Shown here one piece after another: positions 30,176 to 38,836 of a DNA stretch of 64,000 bases. Made by a program: the position numbers and the translations under genes. The notes beneath the pieces are model-generated. The model ran no database searches and had not been told where the DNA came from. It saw nothing but the letters and a program-made list of their open reading frames with translations. The first letter of the stretch is position 1, and the number at the start of each line of letters is the position of its first letter. The DNA lies in assembly GCF_947492815.1 (NCBI RefSeq), contig NZ_CANLOB010000003.1, forward strand, positions 124,001 through 188,000. The letters run 5' to 3'. Source of the DNA: an uncultured Dokdonia sp. (lineage in GTDB: Bacteria > Bacteroidota > Bacteroidia > Flavobacteriales > Flavobacteriaceae).

Positions 30176-30805
30176 ATGGATATCATTACAAAATACTTTC
30201 CTCATCTTACGGAAGAACAAATAGTGCAGTTTACAAAGCTCAAGGATTTGTATAAAGACTGGAACTTGAAAATAAATGTTGTGAGTCGTAAAGATATAGA
30301 CGAAATATATTTAAGGCATGTGCTTCATTCACTTGGTATTGCAAAAGTAATGGAGTTTCAAGAAGGGGCTCGAGTTTTAGATGTAGGAACTGGAGGTGGT
30401 TTTCCTGGAGTGCCCTTGGCTATTTTATTTCCTGAGACTCAGTTTCATCTTGTAGATAGCATTGGTAAGAAAATTAAAGTAGTTGATGAAGTTGTTGCTG
30501 GATTGGATCTTACAAATATCAAAACTACAAATGATCGTGTAGAAAATGTTCCTGGTCAATATGATTTTATTGTGAGTAGAGCTGTAGCACAAATGGAAAC
30601 CTTTGTTCGTTGGGTGAGAAGTCATATTGAAAAGAAAAGTACGCACGAACTTAAAAATGGAATACTTTATTTAAAAGGCGGAGATTTGACCGAAGAACTT
30701 GCAAAGTTTTCTACTGCACAAGTTTATAACCTTACAGATTATTATGAAGAAGACTTTTTTGAAACAAAAAAAGTAGTGTATCTTCCTATGAAATATAAAG
30801 GATAA
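30176..30805 (+). CDS. rsmG: 16S rRNA (guanine527-N7)-methyltransferase
   Basis: A 209-residue SAM-dependent methyltransferase (GidB). The SAM-binding loop is VLDVGTGGGFPGVPLAILFP near residues 67-86, followed by the family motif FIVSRAVAQ. It modifies G527 of 16S rRNA. It is divergent from the desaturase and has its own promoter. Confidence 0.96.
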   Translation: MDIITKYFPHLTEEQIVQFTKLKDLYKDWNLKINVVSRKDIDEIYLRHVLHSLGIAKVMEFQEGARVLDVGTGGGFPGVPLAILFPETQFHLVDSIGKKIKVVDEVVAGLDLTNIKTTNDRVENVPGQYDFIVSRAVAQMETFVRWVRSHIEKKSTHELKNGILYLKGGDLTEELAKFSTAQVYNLTDYYEEDFFETKKVVYLPMKYKG

Positions 30806-30885
30806 TTTTTTATCTCAAATATTCATCCTGATAATCAGGTGTTTGTGTTTATTTTTGAAAAATTTTTACTTTTTTTTATCAATCA

Positions 30886-30912
30886 GGCAACCTTTTTGAA
30901 AAACGTTGCGTC
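30886..30912 (+). promoter_or_regulatory. Probable ECF-sigma-type promoter of the sigma operon
   Basis: GGCAACC (30886-30892) and CGTC (30909-30912) are separated by 16 bp. This matches the general ECF pattern of an AAC-containing -35 and a CGTC -10. It lies 30 bp before the sigma gene start. Autoregulation is the usual reason for such a site. No TAnnTTTG element fits better nearby. Confidence 0.6.
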
Positions 30913-30942
30913 TATGTAAATAGAAACCATCTTTTAGAATTG

Positions 30943-31503
30943 ATGAAAGTCATACAATTTACAAACGAGAAACAACTCATTAAAAAAGCGATTAAGAAAG
31001 ATCGAGCGGCCCAGCGTCGTTTATACGAGTTGCATGCACCAAAAATGCTGAGCGTTTGTAGGTATTATATAAAGGATATTCATCAAGCAGAAGAAGCAAT
31101 GTGTAATGGATTTTTAAAAGTATTCACACATTTGAGTAGTTATAAAAGTGAAGGGAGTTTTGAAGGATGGATTCGAAGAATTATGGTGAGAGAGAGTATT
31201 TCTTATTTGCGAACTGTAAAGAAATTGTATTTCTCAGAAGACGGAAATTTTGAGACAGGTGATAGTATAAATAATATAAAAGATGAATTAGATGTGTCAC
31301 ACATACAACAACTTATTGACGAATTGCCAGAAGGGTATCGAGTTGTTTTTGTAATGTACGCTATTGAAGGGTATAAACATCAAGAAATAGCAAATTCATT
31401 AGGGATTTCTGAAAGTACATCTAAATCACAATTATTTAAAGCACGTAAGTTGTTACAATCTAAGTTAAACGCACAAAATAAATTGAGTTATGGCACCGAT
31501 TAA
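30943..31503 (+). CDS. RNA polymerase sigma factor, ECF (sigma-70 family)
   Basis: 186 residues from the ATG at 30943 (a TTG sits directly before it). Region 2 is visible at about residues 24-90 (LYELHAPKMLSVCRYYI ... FEGWIRRIMVRESISYLR) and region 4 at about 120-175 (LPEGYRVVFVMYAIEGYKHQ, then ANSLGISESTSKSQLFKARK). It overlaps the next gene by 14 bp. The three-gene unit (sigma factor, single-TM protein, outer-membrane protein) suggests an envelope-stress or surface-sensing regulon. Confidence 0.94.
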   Translation: MKVIQFTNEKQLIKKAIKKDRAAQRRLYELHAPKMLSVCRYYIKDIHQAEEAMCNGFLKVFTHLSSYKSEGSFEGWIRRIMVRESISYLRTVKKLYFSEDGNFETGDSINNIKDELDVSHIQQLIDELPEGYRVVFVMYAIEGYKHQEIANSLGISESTSKSQLFKARKLLQSKLNAQNKLSYGTD

Positions 31504-32323
31504 GCTGGAAGATAATATGAAGGAGCGTTTAGAAGAGCGTACGATAGAGCCTACAGTGGCAGCATGGGATAGAATTTCTTCAAAACTAGATGCAGAACAA
31601 GGAGTAAAAAAAAGTAAACGAGTACTCTGGATGTCTATTGCTGCTAGCTTTGTAGGAGGAGCCTTGATTGCATTATTTGTATTTCAAAATATGGGAGATA
31701 CTACAAAAGGGCCTGTTTTAGTAGATGCAGAAAATGAATCTTTATTTATTGACCCAACTGAAACGATACAAAAAGAAGAAAAAAGTGAAAGCCTACAACA
31801 AATAGAAGAGGCAGTAGTACAAAATATAACAACAGTTAATGAAGCATCTAAATCAGAAAAAGAAACGGTTCAAGAACAAGATGTAAGTAAGCAGTCTGTA
31901 GCATCAACTGTTGAAAATACAAAGGTAAATGATGTAGCAAAAGTTGCACAAGAAAACAAAGGACTAACACAAGAAGCAGTAATTGTATCTGTGCAGAAAG
32001 AAAAAGAAGAAAAGTCACCACTAATAAAAGGAAGTGACGAGTTGGGGGAAATCATAACCGAAAATTTAGGTGAAGCGGTTGCTCAAGTAGAAAATGAAGA
32101 TTCTATCCTTGATACAGAGATAGACAACCTTCTTAAAAATGCACAAAGAGAACATGTAAGTCAACAAGTATTTAATCAAAAAACGAACACTGTAGATGCT
32201 AATGTTTTGCTTCTAGACGTAGAAGCAGAAGTTGCACCCTTATCTTTCAGAAATAAAGTATTCGAAGTGATTGCTGAAGGATATGAAAAAGCACGAGATG
32301 CAGTAGCCAACAGAAATAATTAA
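31490..32323 (+). CDS. Single-span membrane protein, probable regulator of the ECF sigma factor
   Basis: A 277-residue protein with a cytoplasmic N-terminus of about 44 residues (MKERLEER ... AWDRISSKLD), one transmembrane helix at residues 45-66 (VLWMSIAASFVGGALIALF) and a low-complexity Glu/Lys/Val-rich periplasmic part. There is no recognisable zinc anti-sigma motif. The position, overlapping the sigma gene by 14 bp, suggests it sequesters the sigma factor; this is inferred from context. Confidence 0.7.
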   Translation: MAPIKLEDNMKERLEERTIEPTVAAWDRISSKLDAEQGVKKSKRVLWMSIAASFVGGALIALFVFQNMGDTTKGPVLVDAENESLFIDPTETIQKEEKSESLQQIEEAVVQNITTVNEASKSEKETVQEQDVSKQSVASTVENTKVNDVAKVAQENKGLTQEAVIVSVQKEKEEKSPLIKGSDELGEIITENLGEAVAQVENEDSILDTEIDNLLKNAQREHVSQQVFNQKTNTVDANVLLLDVEAEVAPLSFRNKVFEVIAEGYEKARDAVANRNN

Positions 32324-32395
32324 AAAATAATTCATCAATACGTCTTTGAAACGCTTTCATCAAGCAAAGTTTTAAAAACACAAATCATTACCATT

Positions 32396-33460
32396 ATGAA
32401 AAGAATAATAGTATTCGTCTTAGCGACGACCATGGGATTTTTTGCCCAAAATGTACAAGCTCAAATAGTAAAAATTGAGACCAATAAAACAGAACTTGAA
32501 ACTCAAGAAGAAAAAATAGAAGTTTTGAAAGCTCGGAAAGATGAGGTTGTCGAAAGTGAGAAAAAAGCATTAAAACGAGAAGTAAAAAAGATTATGAATC
32601 GTCTTGAGAAAAATGAAATTACAGAAGAAGAGGCGGAAAAGTTAAAGAAAGAAGCTGCAGAAAAACGTGCTTCGAATATTGAAAATAGAATTGCAATTTT
32701 AGATAATCAAATTGCTCTTTTAGAACGTAATGGGGTGTGGAGTAGTAATGTTGTTTGGGATAATGATTATTTGAAAAAGGTCATTAATAGAAGAAAAAAT
32801 AAGAAACCAGAAAGATATAGACGTACACGCTCAGATTTTGTGTTTGCTTGGGGATTAAACAATGCTCTTGCAGATGGAAGGTCACTGGATGATTCTCCAT
32901 ATAGAATAGGGGGAAGTCGTTTTGCAGAGTTAGGTTGGGCATGGACAACCCGTGTGTTTGAAAATAGTGGATGGCTACGTGTGAAGTATGGTTTTTCATT
33001 TCAATTTAATGGGTTGAAGCCTGAAAATGATCAAACATTTGTAAGAGTAGGAGATCAAGTAGTGCTTCAAGAGTTTGATAGAAATTTAGATAAAAGCAAG
33101 TTGAGAATGGATAATCTTGTGTTTCCTTTTCATTTTGAATTTGGTCCTGCAAAAAGGATAGGAGAAGATGATAATACAGGGTTTACAACACACGATAAAT
33201 TTAAAATCGGAGTTGGAGGATATGCAGGATTTAATATTGGAACGATTCAGAAATTGAAGTTTGATAATGATCAAGGAGATCGAGTAAAACAAAAAAACCG
33301 AGGAGGATTAAATACAAGTGATTTTGTATACGGATTAAGCGGTTATGTAGGATATGACAATGTAGGGATATATGTTAAGTATGACTTGAATCCTATCTTC
33401 AAAGATAACCCAGTAGACGAACGTAATATATCTTTAGGACTTCGATTTGATTTAGATTAA
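32396..33460 (+). CDS. Outer-membrane beta-barrel protein with N-terminal coiled coil
   Basis: A 354-residue exported protein (signal peptide MKRIIVFVLATTMGFFAQNVQA). Residues 30-110 are a charged coiled coil (ETQEEKIEVLKARKDEVVES and on), and the remainder has alternating beta strands ending in ISLGLRFDLD, the aromatic-ended C-terminal strand type of outer-membrane barrels. It is the third gene of the ECF unit, so likely a target or sensor of it. No precise family is recognised. Confidence 0.75.
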   Translation: MKRIIVFVLATTMGFFAQNVQAQIVKIETNKTELETQEEKIEVLKARKDEVVESEKKALKREVKKIMNRLEKNEITEEEAEKLKKEAAEKRASNIENRIAILDNQIALLERNGVWSSNVVWDNDYLKKVINRRKNKKPERYRRTRSDFVFAWGLNNALADGRSLDDSPYRIGGSRFAELGWAWTTRVFENSGWLRVKYGFSFQFNGLKPENDQTFVRVGDQVVLQEFDRNLDKSKLRMDNLVFPFHFEFGPAKRIGEDDNTGFTTHDKFKIGVGGYAGFNIGTIQKLKFDNDQGDRVKQKNRGGLNTSDFVYGLSGYVGYDNVGIYVKYDLNPIFKDNPVDERNISLGLRFDLD

Positions 33461-33508
33461 GCACAAAGAAGCTGCTTTGTTTCGATAAATTCCGTTTTTG
33501 TGAAAGTG

Positions 33509-33536
33509 TTCCGCTTTCGCGAAAGCGGAATTTTTT
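33509..33536 (+). terminator. Terminator formed by a dispersed palindrome
   Basis: A perfect 22-bp inverted repeat with core CCGCTTTCGCGAAAGCGG (33511-33528) is followed by six T residues. It ends the ECF operon 49 bp after its last stop. Here the repeat family serves as an intrinsic terminator, with TTCC/GGAA flanks instead of TA. Confidence 0.85.
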
Positions 33537-33606
33537 AATTCATAAGATGTAGTCGTTTATTTTTTGATAGGGAAAATTATATAACGCTCAATCATTTGAT
33601 ATCAAG

Positions 33607-33614
33607 TATCTTTG
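33607..33614 (+). promoter_or_regulatory. -7 promoter element (TATCTTTG) for the decarboxylase gene
   Basis: Exact TAnnTTTG match 17 bp before the start codon. Confidence 0.5.
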
Positions 33615-33631
33615 AGTGATAACCAAAACTT

Positions 33632-35077
33632 ATGAAGAAATTAGTTGATAGGATCATAGCCTTAGAAAAAATATCAAAAGAGCTAGAACCCACAGAAAAA
33701 GAAAGAGATCTACTTAATCAGGAAGTGCAGTCTTATGCAAATAGGTTTATTGAAACCTTAAAAACAAAACCAGCTTTTAGTGAAGCAAATGTAGATAGTC
33801 GTAAATTAAAAATGGGTTCTGAAAAATTGTCATTAGCTACATTATTAGAAGTGTATGGTAGTGAGGTGGCAGATCAAGGTATTAAACCAGCTTCTGGTGG
33901 TCATCTAGGATATATCCCTGGAGGAGGTATTTATACAGCGGCACTCGCAGATTTTTTGGCGGCTTTTACAAATGAATATGCGGGCATGTATTTTGGTTCT
34001 CCAGGAGCTGTTACGATAGAAAATGAATTACTCGATTGGATGAAAGGAGTATTTGGTTTTCCGAAAGATGCCGTTGGTAATTTAACTTCAGGCGGATCTA
34101 TCGCAAACTTGGTGGCACTTACAGCTGCTAGAGATAAGCATCAAATTAAGAATGAAAAGGTGACAAAAAGTGTTATCTATATGAGTCCTCAGGTACATCA
34201 TTGTATTCATAAAGCAATTCGGATTATTGGACTGGAAGATGTTCAAGTTCGCTTGTTAGCACTAGATGCGCTGTCAAAAATTGATCCTGTACAATTAGAA
34301 GAAACTATCAAACAAGATCTTCGTGATGGCTTACAGCCATTTATGGTGATCGCATCTGCAGGAACAACAGATACAGGTGCTATAGACCCTTTGCATGAAA
34401 TAGGAGTCATTGCAAAACGTCATAAATTGTGGTACCATGTAGATGGTGCGTATGGAGGTTTTTTTATCCTCGCTGAGGAAAAGAAAACGCTGTTTAAAGG
34501 AATTGAAATGGCAGACTCTCTTGTGATAGATCCGCATAAAAGTTTATTCATTCCTTATGGGCTAGGTGCTGTTTTGGTAAAGGATAAAGAAGCTGTTTTT
34601 CATTCTCATCATTACACGGCAAATTATATGCAAGATGCGCTTGTAGATATGCAAATTAATCCAGCAGATGTGTCGCCAGAGTTGACAAAACATTTTAGAG
34701 GACTACGCCTATGGTTGCCTCTACAACTTCATGGGTTGAAACCTTTTGTGGCTTGCTTAGAAGAGAAACTGTTATTAACAACCTATTTTAGAAATAAGCT
34801 AGAGGCCATAGGATTTAGATTGGGACCAGAACCTGATTTGTCAGTGAGTTATTTTTGGTATCCTGTAACTCAGGTAGAAGAAAATAAGTTCAATGAAAAA
34901 TTAATGGAATTAATGCATCAAGATGGAAGTGTTTTTTTGAGTTCTACAAGAATAGATGGTAGGTTTGTAATTCGAATGGCGATACTGTCTTTTAGAACAA
35001 AAATAGATACTATAGATAGTGCTATGGTAATGATAAAGAATTGCTCGTCTGCTACAAAATTGTATTTTAAAATTTGA
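33632..35077 (+). CDS. PLP-dependent decarboxylase (glutamate/aromatic amino acid decarboxylase family)
   Basis: A 481-residue group II decarboxylase. Visible are the PLP-binding LTSGGSIANLVALTAARDKH, a His in MSPQVHHCIHKA, the Asp in WYHVDGAYGGFF and the Schiff-base Lys in VIDPHKSLFIPYG. The substrate (aromatic amino acid, glutamate, diaminobutyrate or other) cannot be assigned. It stands alone between two palindrome copies. Confidence 0.9.
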   Translation: MKKLVDRIIALEKISKELEPTEKERDLLNQEVQSYANRFIETLKTKPAFSEANVDSRKLKMGSEKLSLATLLEVYGSEVADQGIKPASGGHLGYIPGGGIYTAALADFLAAFTNEYAGMYFGSPGAVTIENELLDWMKGVFGFPKDAVGNLTSGGSIANLVALTAARDKHQIKNEKVTKSVIYMSPQVHHCIHKAIRIIGLEDVQVRLLALDALSKIDPVQLEETIKQDLRDGLQPFMVIASAGTTDTGAIDPLHEIGVIAKRHKLWYHVDGAYGGFFILAEEKKTLFKGIEMADSLVIDPHKSLFIPYGLGAVLVKDKEAVFHSHHYTANYMQDALVDMQINPADVSPELTKHFRGLRLWLPLQLHGLKPFVACLEEKLLLTTYFRNKLEAIGFRLGPEPDLSVSYFWYPVTQVEENKFNEKLMELMHQDGSVFLSSTRIDGRFVIRMAILSFRTKIDTIDSAMVMIKNCSSATKLYFKI

Positions 35078-35105
35078 TTATGTTTTGAAGTGAGGTAAAA
35101 GTATT

Positions 35106-35121
35106 ACGCTTTCGCGAAAGC
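35106..35121. repeat. Dispersed palindrome after the decarboxylase gene
   Basis: ACGCTTTCGCGAAAGC: the 14-bp core is perfect and the right flank is changed (AG instead of G). It lies 30 bp past the stop codon. Confidence 0.9.
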
Positions 35122-35198
35122 AGAATCTTCTTTACTTACAGATTTTTTAATGTATCATCTAGCTTTTTCCTATTTTTACAGACTAACCCTTTTTTAAA

Positions 35199-37178
35199 TT
35201 GATCTCAAAAGAAACCATAGATAAAGTATTTGAAACTGCTCGCGTAGAGGAAGTCATAGGGGATTTTGTAGTGCTTAAAAAATCAGGAAGTAACTTTAAG
35301 GGATTAAGTCCTTTTTCTGATGAGCGAACCCCCAGTTTTATGGTATCGCCAGTAAAGCAGATTTGGAAAGATTTTTCTAGTGGGAAAGGTGGAAACTCAG
35401 TAGCATTCTTAATGGAGCATGAGCATTTTACATACCCAGAAGCGATTAAGTATCTTGCCAAAAAGTATAATATAGAAGTAGACGAGACAGAACAAACCGA
35501 TGAGCAAAAAGAGCAGGCAAGTCTTAGAGAAAATCTATATGTGGTAAGTGAATATGCACGTGATTACTATCATGCTACACTTCTTAATTCTGAACAAGGA
35601 AAAGCAATTGGAGGGACCTATTTTAAAGAACGAGGATTTACTCCAGATACAATCAAAAAATTTCAGCTAGGGTATAATCCAGATCAATGGGATGCTTTTA
35701 CAAGTGAAGCCTTGCGAAAAGGCTATAAATTGGAGTTTCTGGAAAAATCAGGACTTACTATTGTAAAAGAAGAAAAGCAATTTGACCGTTTTAAAGGCCG
35801 AGTGATGTTTCCTATTCACTCTATGAGTGGTCGGGTGTTGGGATTTGGAGGGCGTATCTTGACAAGTGATAAAAAAGCAGCAAAATACCTCAACTCTCCA
35901 GAGAGTGATATTTATCATAAGAGTAAAGTATTGTATGGTATCTATTATGCTAAGCAATCTATCGCCAAAGAAGATAATTGTTATTTAGTAGAAGGGTATA
36001 CAGATGTGATTCAGATGCATCAATCGGGAATAGAAAATGTAGTGTCTTCTTCCGGTACTGCGCTTACTCCAGAACAAATCCGTTTAATTAATAGGCTTAC
36101 AAAAAATATTACAGTGCTATTTGATGGTGATGCTGCAGGACAGCGTGCCGCCATACGAGGAATCGATTTGATCCTTGAACAAGGTATGAATGTAAAAGTG
36201 TGTTCCTTTCCAGAAGGAGAAGATCCTGATAGCTTTTCGCGAAAGCATACCAAAGAACAAATTCTTACTTATTTCAATGAACATGCAAAAGACTTTATTC
36301 AGTACAAGGCAAATCTCTTAGTAGAAGAAGCTGCGGGCGATCCTATCAAAAAAGCAAGTACTGTTAGAGATATGGTTGAGAGTATTTCTAAAATACCAGA
36401 CACTATAAAGCGAGAAATCTATGTGCAGGAATGTTCGCGTATTATGGAGGTTTCTGAATCTGTGTTGTATGATACTCTTGCGCAAATTTTCAAAAAAAAT
36501 AAAAAGGAAACTGTAAAGAAAGAAAAAGCAGCTGCTGCTTCAGAGCCTCTTTCTAAAGTGCCTGATCAGATGCCTAATCAAATAGAAAAAGTAGATGTTC
36601 TTTATGAATTAGAACGAAAACTTATTGAGGCTTTGCTGGTGTATGGTCAAGAAGAAGAAGACTTTGAAGATTTGGTATTAAAAGAAACAGAAGATGGAAA
36701 TCTAGAGTTAGAGCCTGTTGTGAGTAAAGCGAGAGTTTTTGAAAAAATATACCTTGATTTACAAGACGATGAGGTGGCATTTACGAATGAATTATTTAGA
36801 TCTCTGTATGCCAAAATCATAGAGAAATTACATCAGGATGATAATTTTAAAATAGAAACCTTTATCAATGATTTGGCGCCAGAAGAAGCTTCTGAAATTT
36901 CTAATATTATTCTTAGTTACGAAAAATATGATTTACATCGCTGGGTAGATAGAGAAGTGTATGTGAAAACTAGAGATAAGACGGTGGCGCAATTTGTGTC
37001 AGAAATTGTGCTGAGTTTGCGAGGTTACCTCATTGCAAAGAAAATACATGATTTATCTACAGAAGTATCTAATTCAGAAAGCAACAGTGAGTTGTTAAGT
37101 GATATTAGAGATTATATAAACCTTAAAAAATTAATCCATGAAAAACTTGGGAGAGTATTCTCTGCCAAAATGGGTTAA
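35199..37178 (+). CDS. dnaG: DNA primase, with degenerate zinc-binding domain
   Basis: A 659-residue primase starting with TTG at 35199 (MISKETIDKVFETARVEEVI, the normal DnaG N-terminus). The N-terminal domain lacks the zinc ligands: CPFH is replaced by SPFS (37-40) and the FxCFGCG segment by DFSSGKGG (58-65). The Toprim catalytic core is intact with VEGYTDVI and FDGDAAGQRAA. The C-terminal part would bind DnaB. The phrase DPDSFSRKH is encoded by a copy of the dispersed palindrome. Its last 4 bp overlap the convergent response regulator gene. Confidence 0.96.
   Translation: MISKETIDKVFETARVEEVIGDFVVLKKSGSNFKGLSPFSDERTPSFMVSPVKQIWKDFSSGKGGNSVAFLMEHEHFTYPEAIKYLAKKYNIEVDETEQTDEQKEQASLRENLYVVSEYARDYYHATLLNSEQGKAIGGTYFKERGFTPDTIKKFQLGYNPDQWDAFTSEALRKGYKLEFLEKSGLTIVKEEKQFDRFKGRVMFPIHSMSGRVLGFGGRILTSDKKAAKYLNSPESDIYHKSKVLYGIYYAKQSIAKEDNCYLVEGYTDVIQMHQSGIENVVSSSGTALTPEQIRLINRLTKNITVLFDGDAAGQRAAIRGIDLILEQGMNVKVCSFPEGEDPDSFSRKHTKEQILTYFNEHAKDFIQYKANLLVEEAAGDPIKKASTVRDMVESISKIPDTIKREIYVQECSRIMEVSESVLYDTLAQIFKKNKKETVKKEKAAAASEPLSKVPDQMPNQIEKVDVLYELERKLIEALLVYGQEEEDFEDLVLKETEDGNLELEPVVSKARVFEKIYLDLQDDEVAFTNELFRSLYAKIIEKLHQDDNFKIETFINDLAPEEASEISNIILSYEKYDLHRWVDREVYVKTRDKTVAQFVSEIVLSLRGYLIAKKIHDLSTEVSNSESNSELLSDIRDYINLKKLIHEKLGRVFSAKMG
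36232..36246. repeat. Dispersed palindrome variant inside dnaG
   Basis: GCTTTTCGCGAAAGC, with one extra T in the left arm. It is read as SFSRK in the dnaG frame, a phrase compatible with the DnaG consensus here. Confidence 0.7.
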
Positions 37179-37816
37179 ATACTTGTTGTATTCTGTAATA
37201 AACGCGCATGTTTAATTAATTCAGCTACATTTTGAGCTTCTAGCTTTTTAAGCAAACGCATTTTATATGTACTTACAGTTTTTTCGTTGATATTTAAATT
37301 AGCAGCGATTTCTTTATTACGTTTTCCGTTTGATAACAGATTAAGTACTTCAATTTCTCTACTAGATAGCTTCATGTATTTATAAGCAAGTCCTTGTGTT
37401 GTGTTACCATCACTGATAAGTCGTTTGCTTAATGCTTCATTGAGATAGATGCCTCCTCTTTGAATTTGGTTTACAGCATCTAATACACGTTGAATGGAAG
37501 CTGTTTTTGAAACATAACCAGCAGCCCCGTATTTGATAGCACTCAGTGCATACATTTCTTCAGGGTGACAGCTTAAGACAAGAATTTTCACATGAGGAAA
37601 CTCTCTCTTTATGGCTTTTATAGCTGTAATGCTATTAAGATTAGGGATATCTATTTCAAGTATTAGAATATCCACTTCTGTTTTTGTAAGTACTTTTAAT
37701 AAATCATTTCCATCACTTATCGAACTTATGACTTCGTAATTTCCTTCTGTGTTTAAAATTGAGGTTATACCTTTCCTAGTAATAGGGTGGTGGTCCGCAA
37801 TTAGAACTTTGTCCAT
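37175..37816 (-). CDS. Response regulator, NarL/LuxR type, with atypical receiver
   Basis: A 213-residue two-domain regulator. Receiver (about 1-120): the acidic pair is D8-H9 (IADHHPI) and the phosphoacceptor position is Glu54 (DILILEIDIPN); Lys of VSKTA is present. LuxR-type HTH (about 148-205): LSSREIEVLNLLSNGKRNKE and LNINEKTVSTYKMRLLKKL. Glu at the Asp position suggests phosphorylation-independent action. No kinase gene is nearby. It is convergent with dnaG. Confidence 0.93.
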   Translation of the reverse strand: MDKVLIADHHPITRKGITSILNTEGNYEVISSISDGNDLLKVLTKTEVDILILEIDIPNLNSITAIKAIKREFPHVKILVLSCHPEEMYALSAIKYGAAGYVSKTASIQRVLDAVNQIQRGGIYLNEALSKRLISDGNTTQGLAYKYMKLSSREIEVLNLLSNGKRNKEIAANLNINEKTVSTYKMRLLKKLEAQNVAELIKHARLLQNTTSI

Positions 37817-37939
37817 GGTAATATGTGTTTCAATATGTTACAGAACAAGTCATTTAAGGGGGGAACTTGTTTAGGGTTCTCAAACTTACAAAGAAAAGAC
37901 TCGGAAGTTGCAATTTTTAATTACAAATCGATAAAATGT

Positions 37940-38731
37940 TTATTTAAATAGATGAACGGGTATTTCGCATACTGGAATTGGATTCATTTTGTGTTGGTTT
38001 GCATTATTTAGCCTTTTATAAAGATTAAAAACGCGCTTTTCTTCACCTTCAAAATCGCTATCTACCTTCCCAATTTCGTCTTGTCGCATAGCCCATTCTA
38101 ATTGGTCGTAAGTGGCTCCTATTTGATCTTCGTCTGTGCGATCATCTCCCCATAATCCGTCTGTAGGTTGTGCTTGTTGAATGCTGTCAGGTACTTGCAC
38201 TGCTGCTGCGAGCTTATATACTTCAGATTTCATTAAGTCTGCAATAGGACTCAAATCTACTCCGCCATCTCCATATTTAGTGTAAAAGCCAACACCAAAA
38301 TCTTCTACTTTATTTCCTGTTCCTGCAACAAGATATTTATGTAGTCCTGCAAAATAATATAAAGTTGTCATACGCATTCTCGCTCTAGCATTTGCAAGAC
38401 TCAAGAATAGATTTTCATTGTCTGATGCGTCTGGAACCGAAGTTTTAAAAGTTTCAAAAAATGGTGTAAGATCCACTTCTGTACTAGATACATTTGGAAA
38501 GCGTTCTTTGAGTTGTGCAATGTGTTCTCGTCCTCTAGAAACTTGACTTTGTGCTTGATGAATAGGCATTTCTACACATAGTGTTGGAAATCCTGTTTTT
38601 GCACAAAGTGTAGAAGTGAGTGCGCTGTCTATTCCACCACTTATTCCTACAACAAAACCACTCATTTTAGCATTAGTGGCGTATTCTTTTAACCAATTTA
38701 CAATGTGATCTACTACTTTATAGGCTTGCAT
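37940..38731 (-). CDS. nadE: NH3-dependent NAD+ synthetase
   Basis: A 263-residue synthetase converting deamido-NAD to NAD. The PP-loop motif GISGGIDSALTS marks the N-terminus; later come AGTGNKVEDFGVGFYTKYGD and LWGDDRTDEDQIG. The glutaminase domain is absent, so it should use free ammonia. It is divergent from gldB. Confidence 0.95.
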   Translation of the reverse strand: MQAYKVVDHIVNWLKEYATNAKMSGFVVGISGGIDSALTSTLCAKTGFPTLCVEMPIHQAQSQVSRGREHIAQLKERFPNVSSTEVDLTPFFETFKTSVPDASDNENLFLSLANARARMRMTTLYYFAGLHKYLVAGTGNKVEDFGVGFYTKYGDGGVDLSPIADLMKSEVYKLAAAVQVPDSIQQAQPTDGLWGDDRTDEDQIGATYDQLEWAMRQDEIGKVDSDFEGEEKRVFNLYKRLNNANQHKMNPIPVCEIPVHLFK

Positions 38732-38757
38732 ATAGATATCTTTAAGTTTGTAACCCG

Positions 38758-38765
38758 TATTTTTG
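38758..38765 (+). promoter_or_regulatory. gldB promoter -7 element (TATTTTTG)
   Basis: Exact TAnnTTTG match in the nadE-gldB divergent spacer, 71 bp before the lipoprotein start of gldB. Confidence 0.45.
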
Positions 38766-38836
38766 CATTTTAAAATGACAGGTAAAAAATGAATTTTATT
38801 TTCTTGCGTTTAAGAAGTCTAAAGATACAAATTCAC

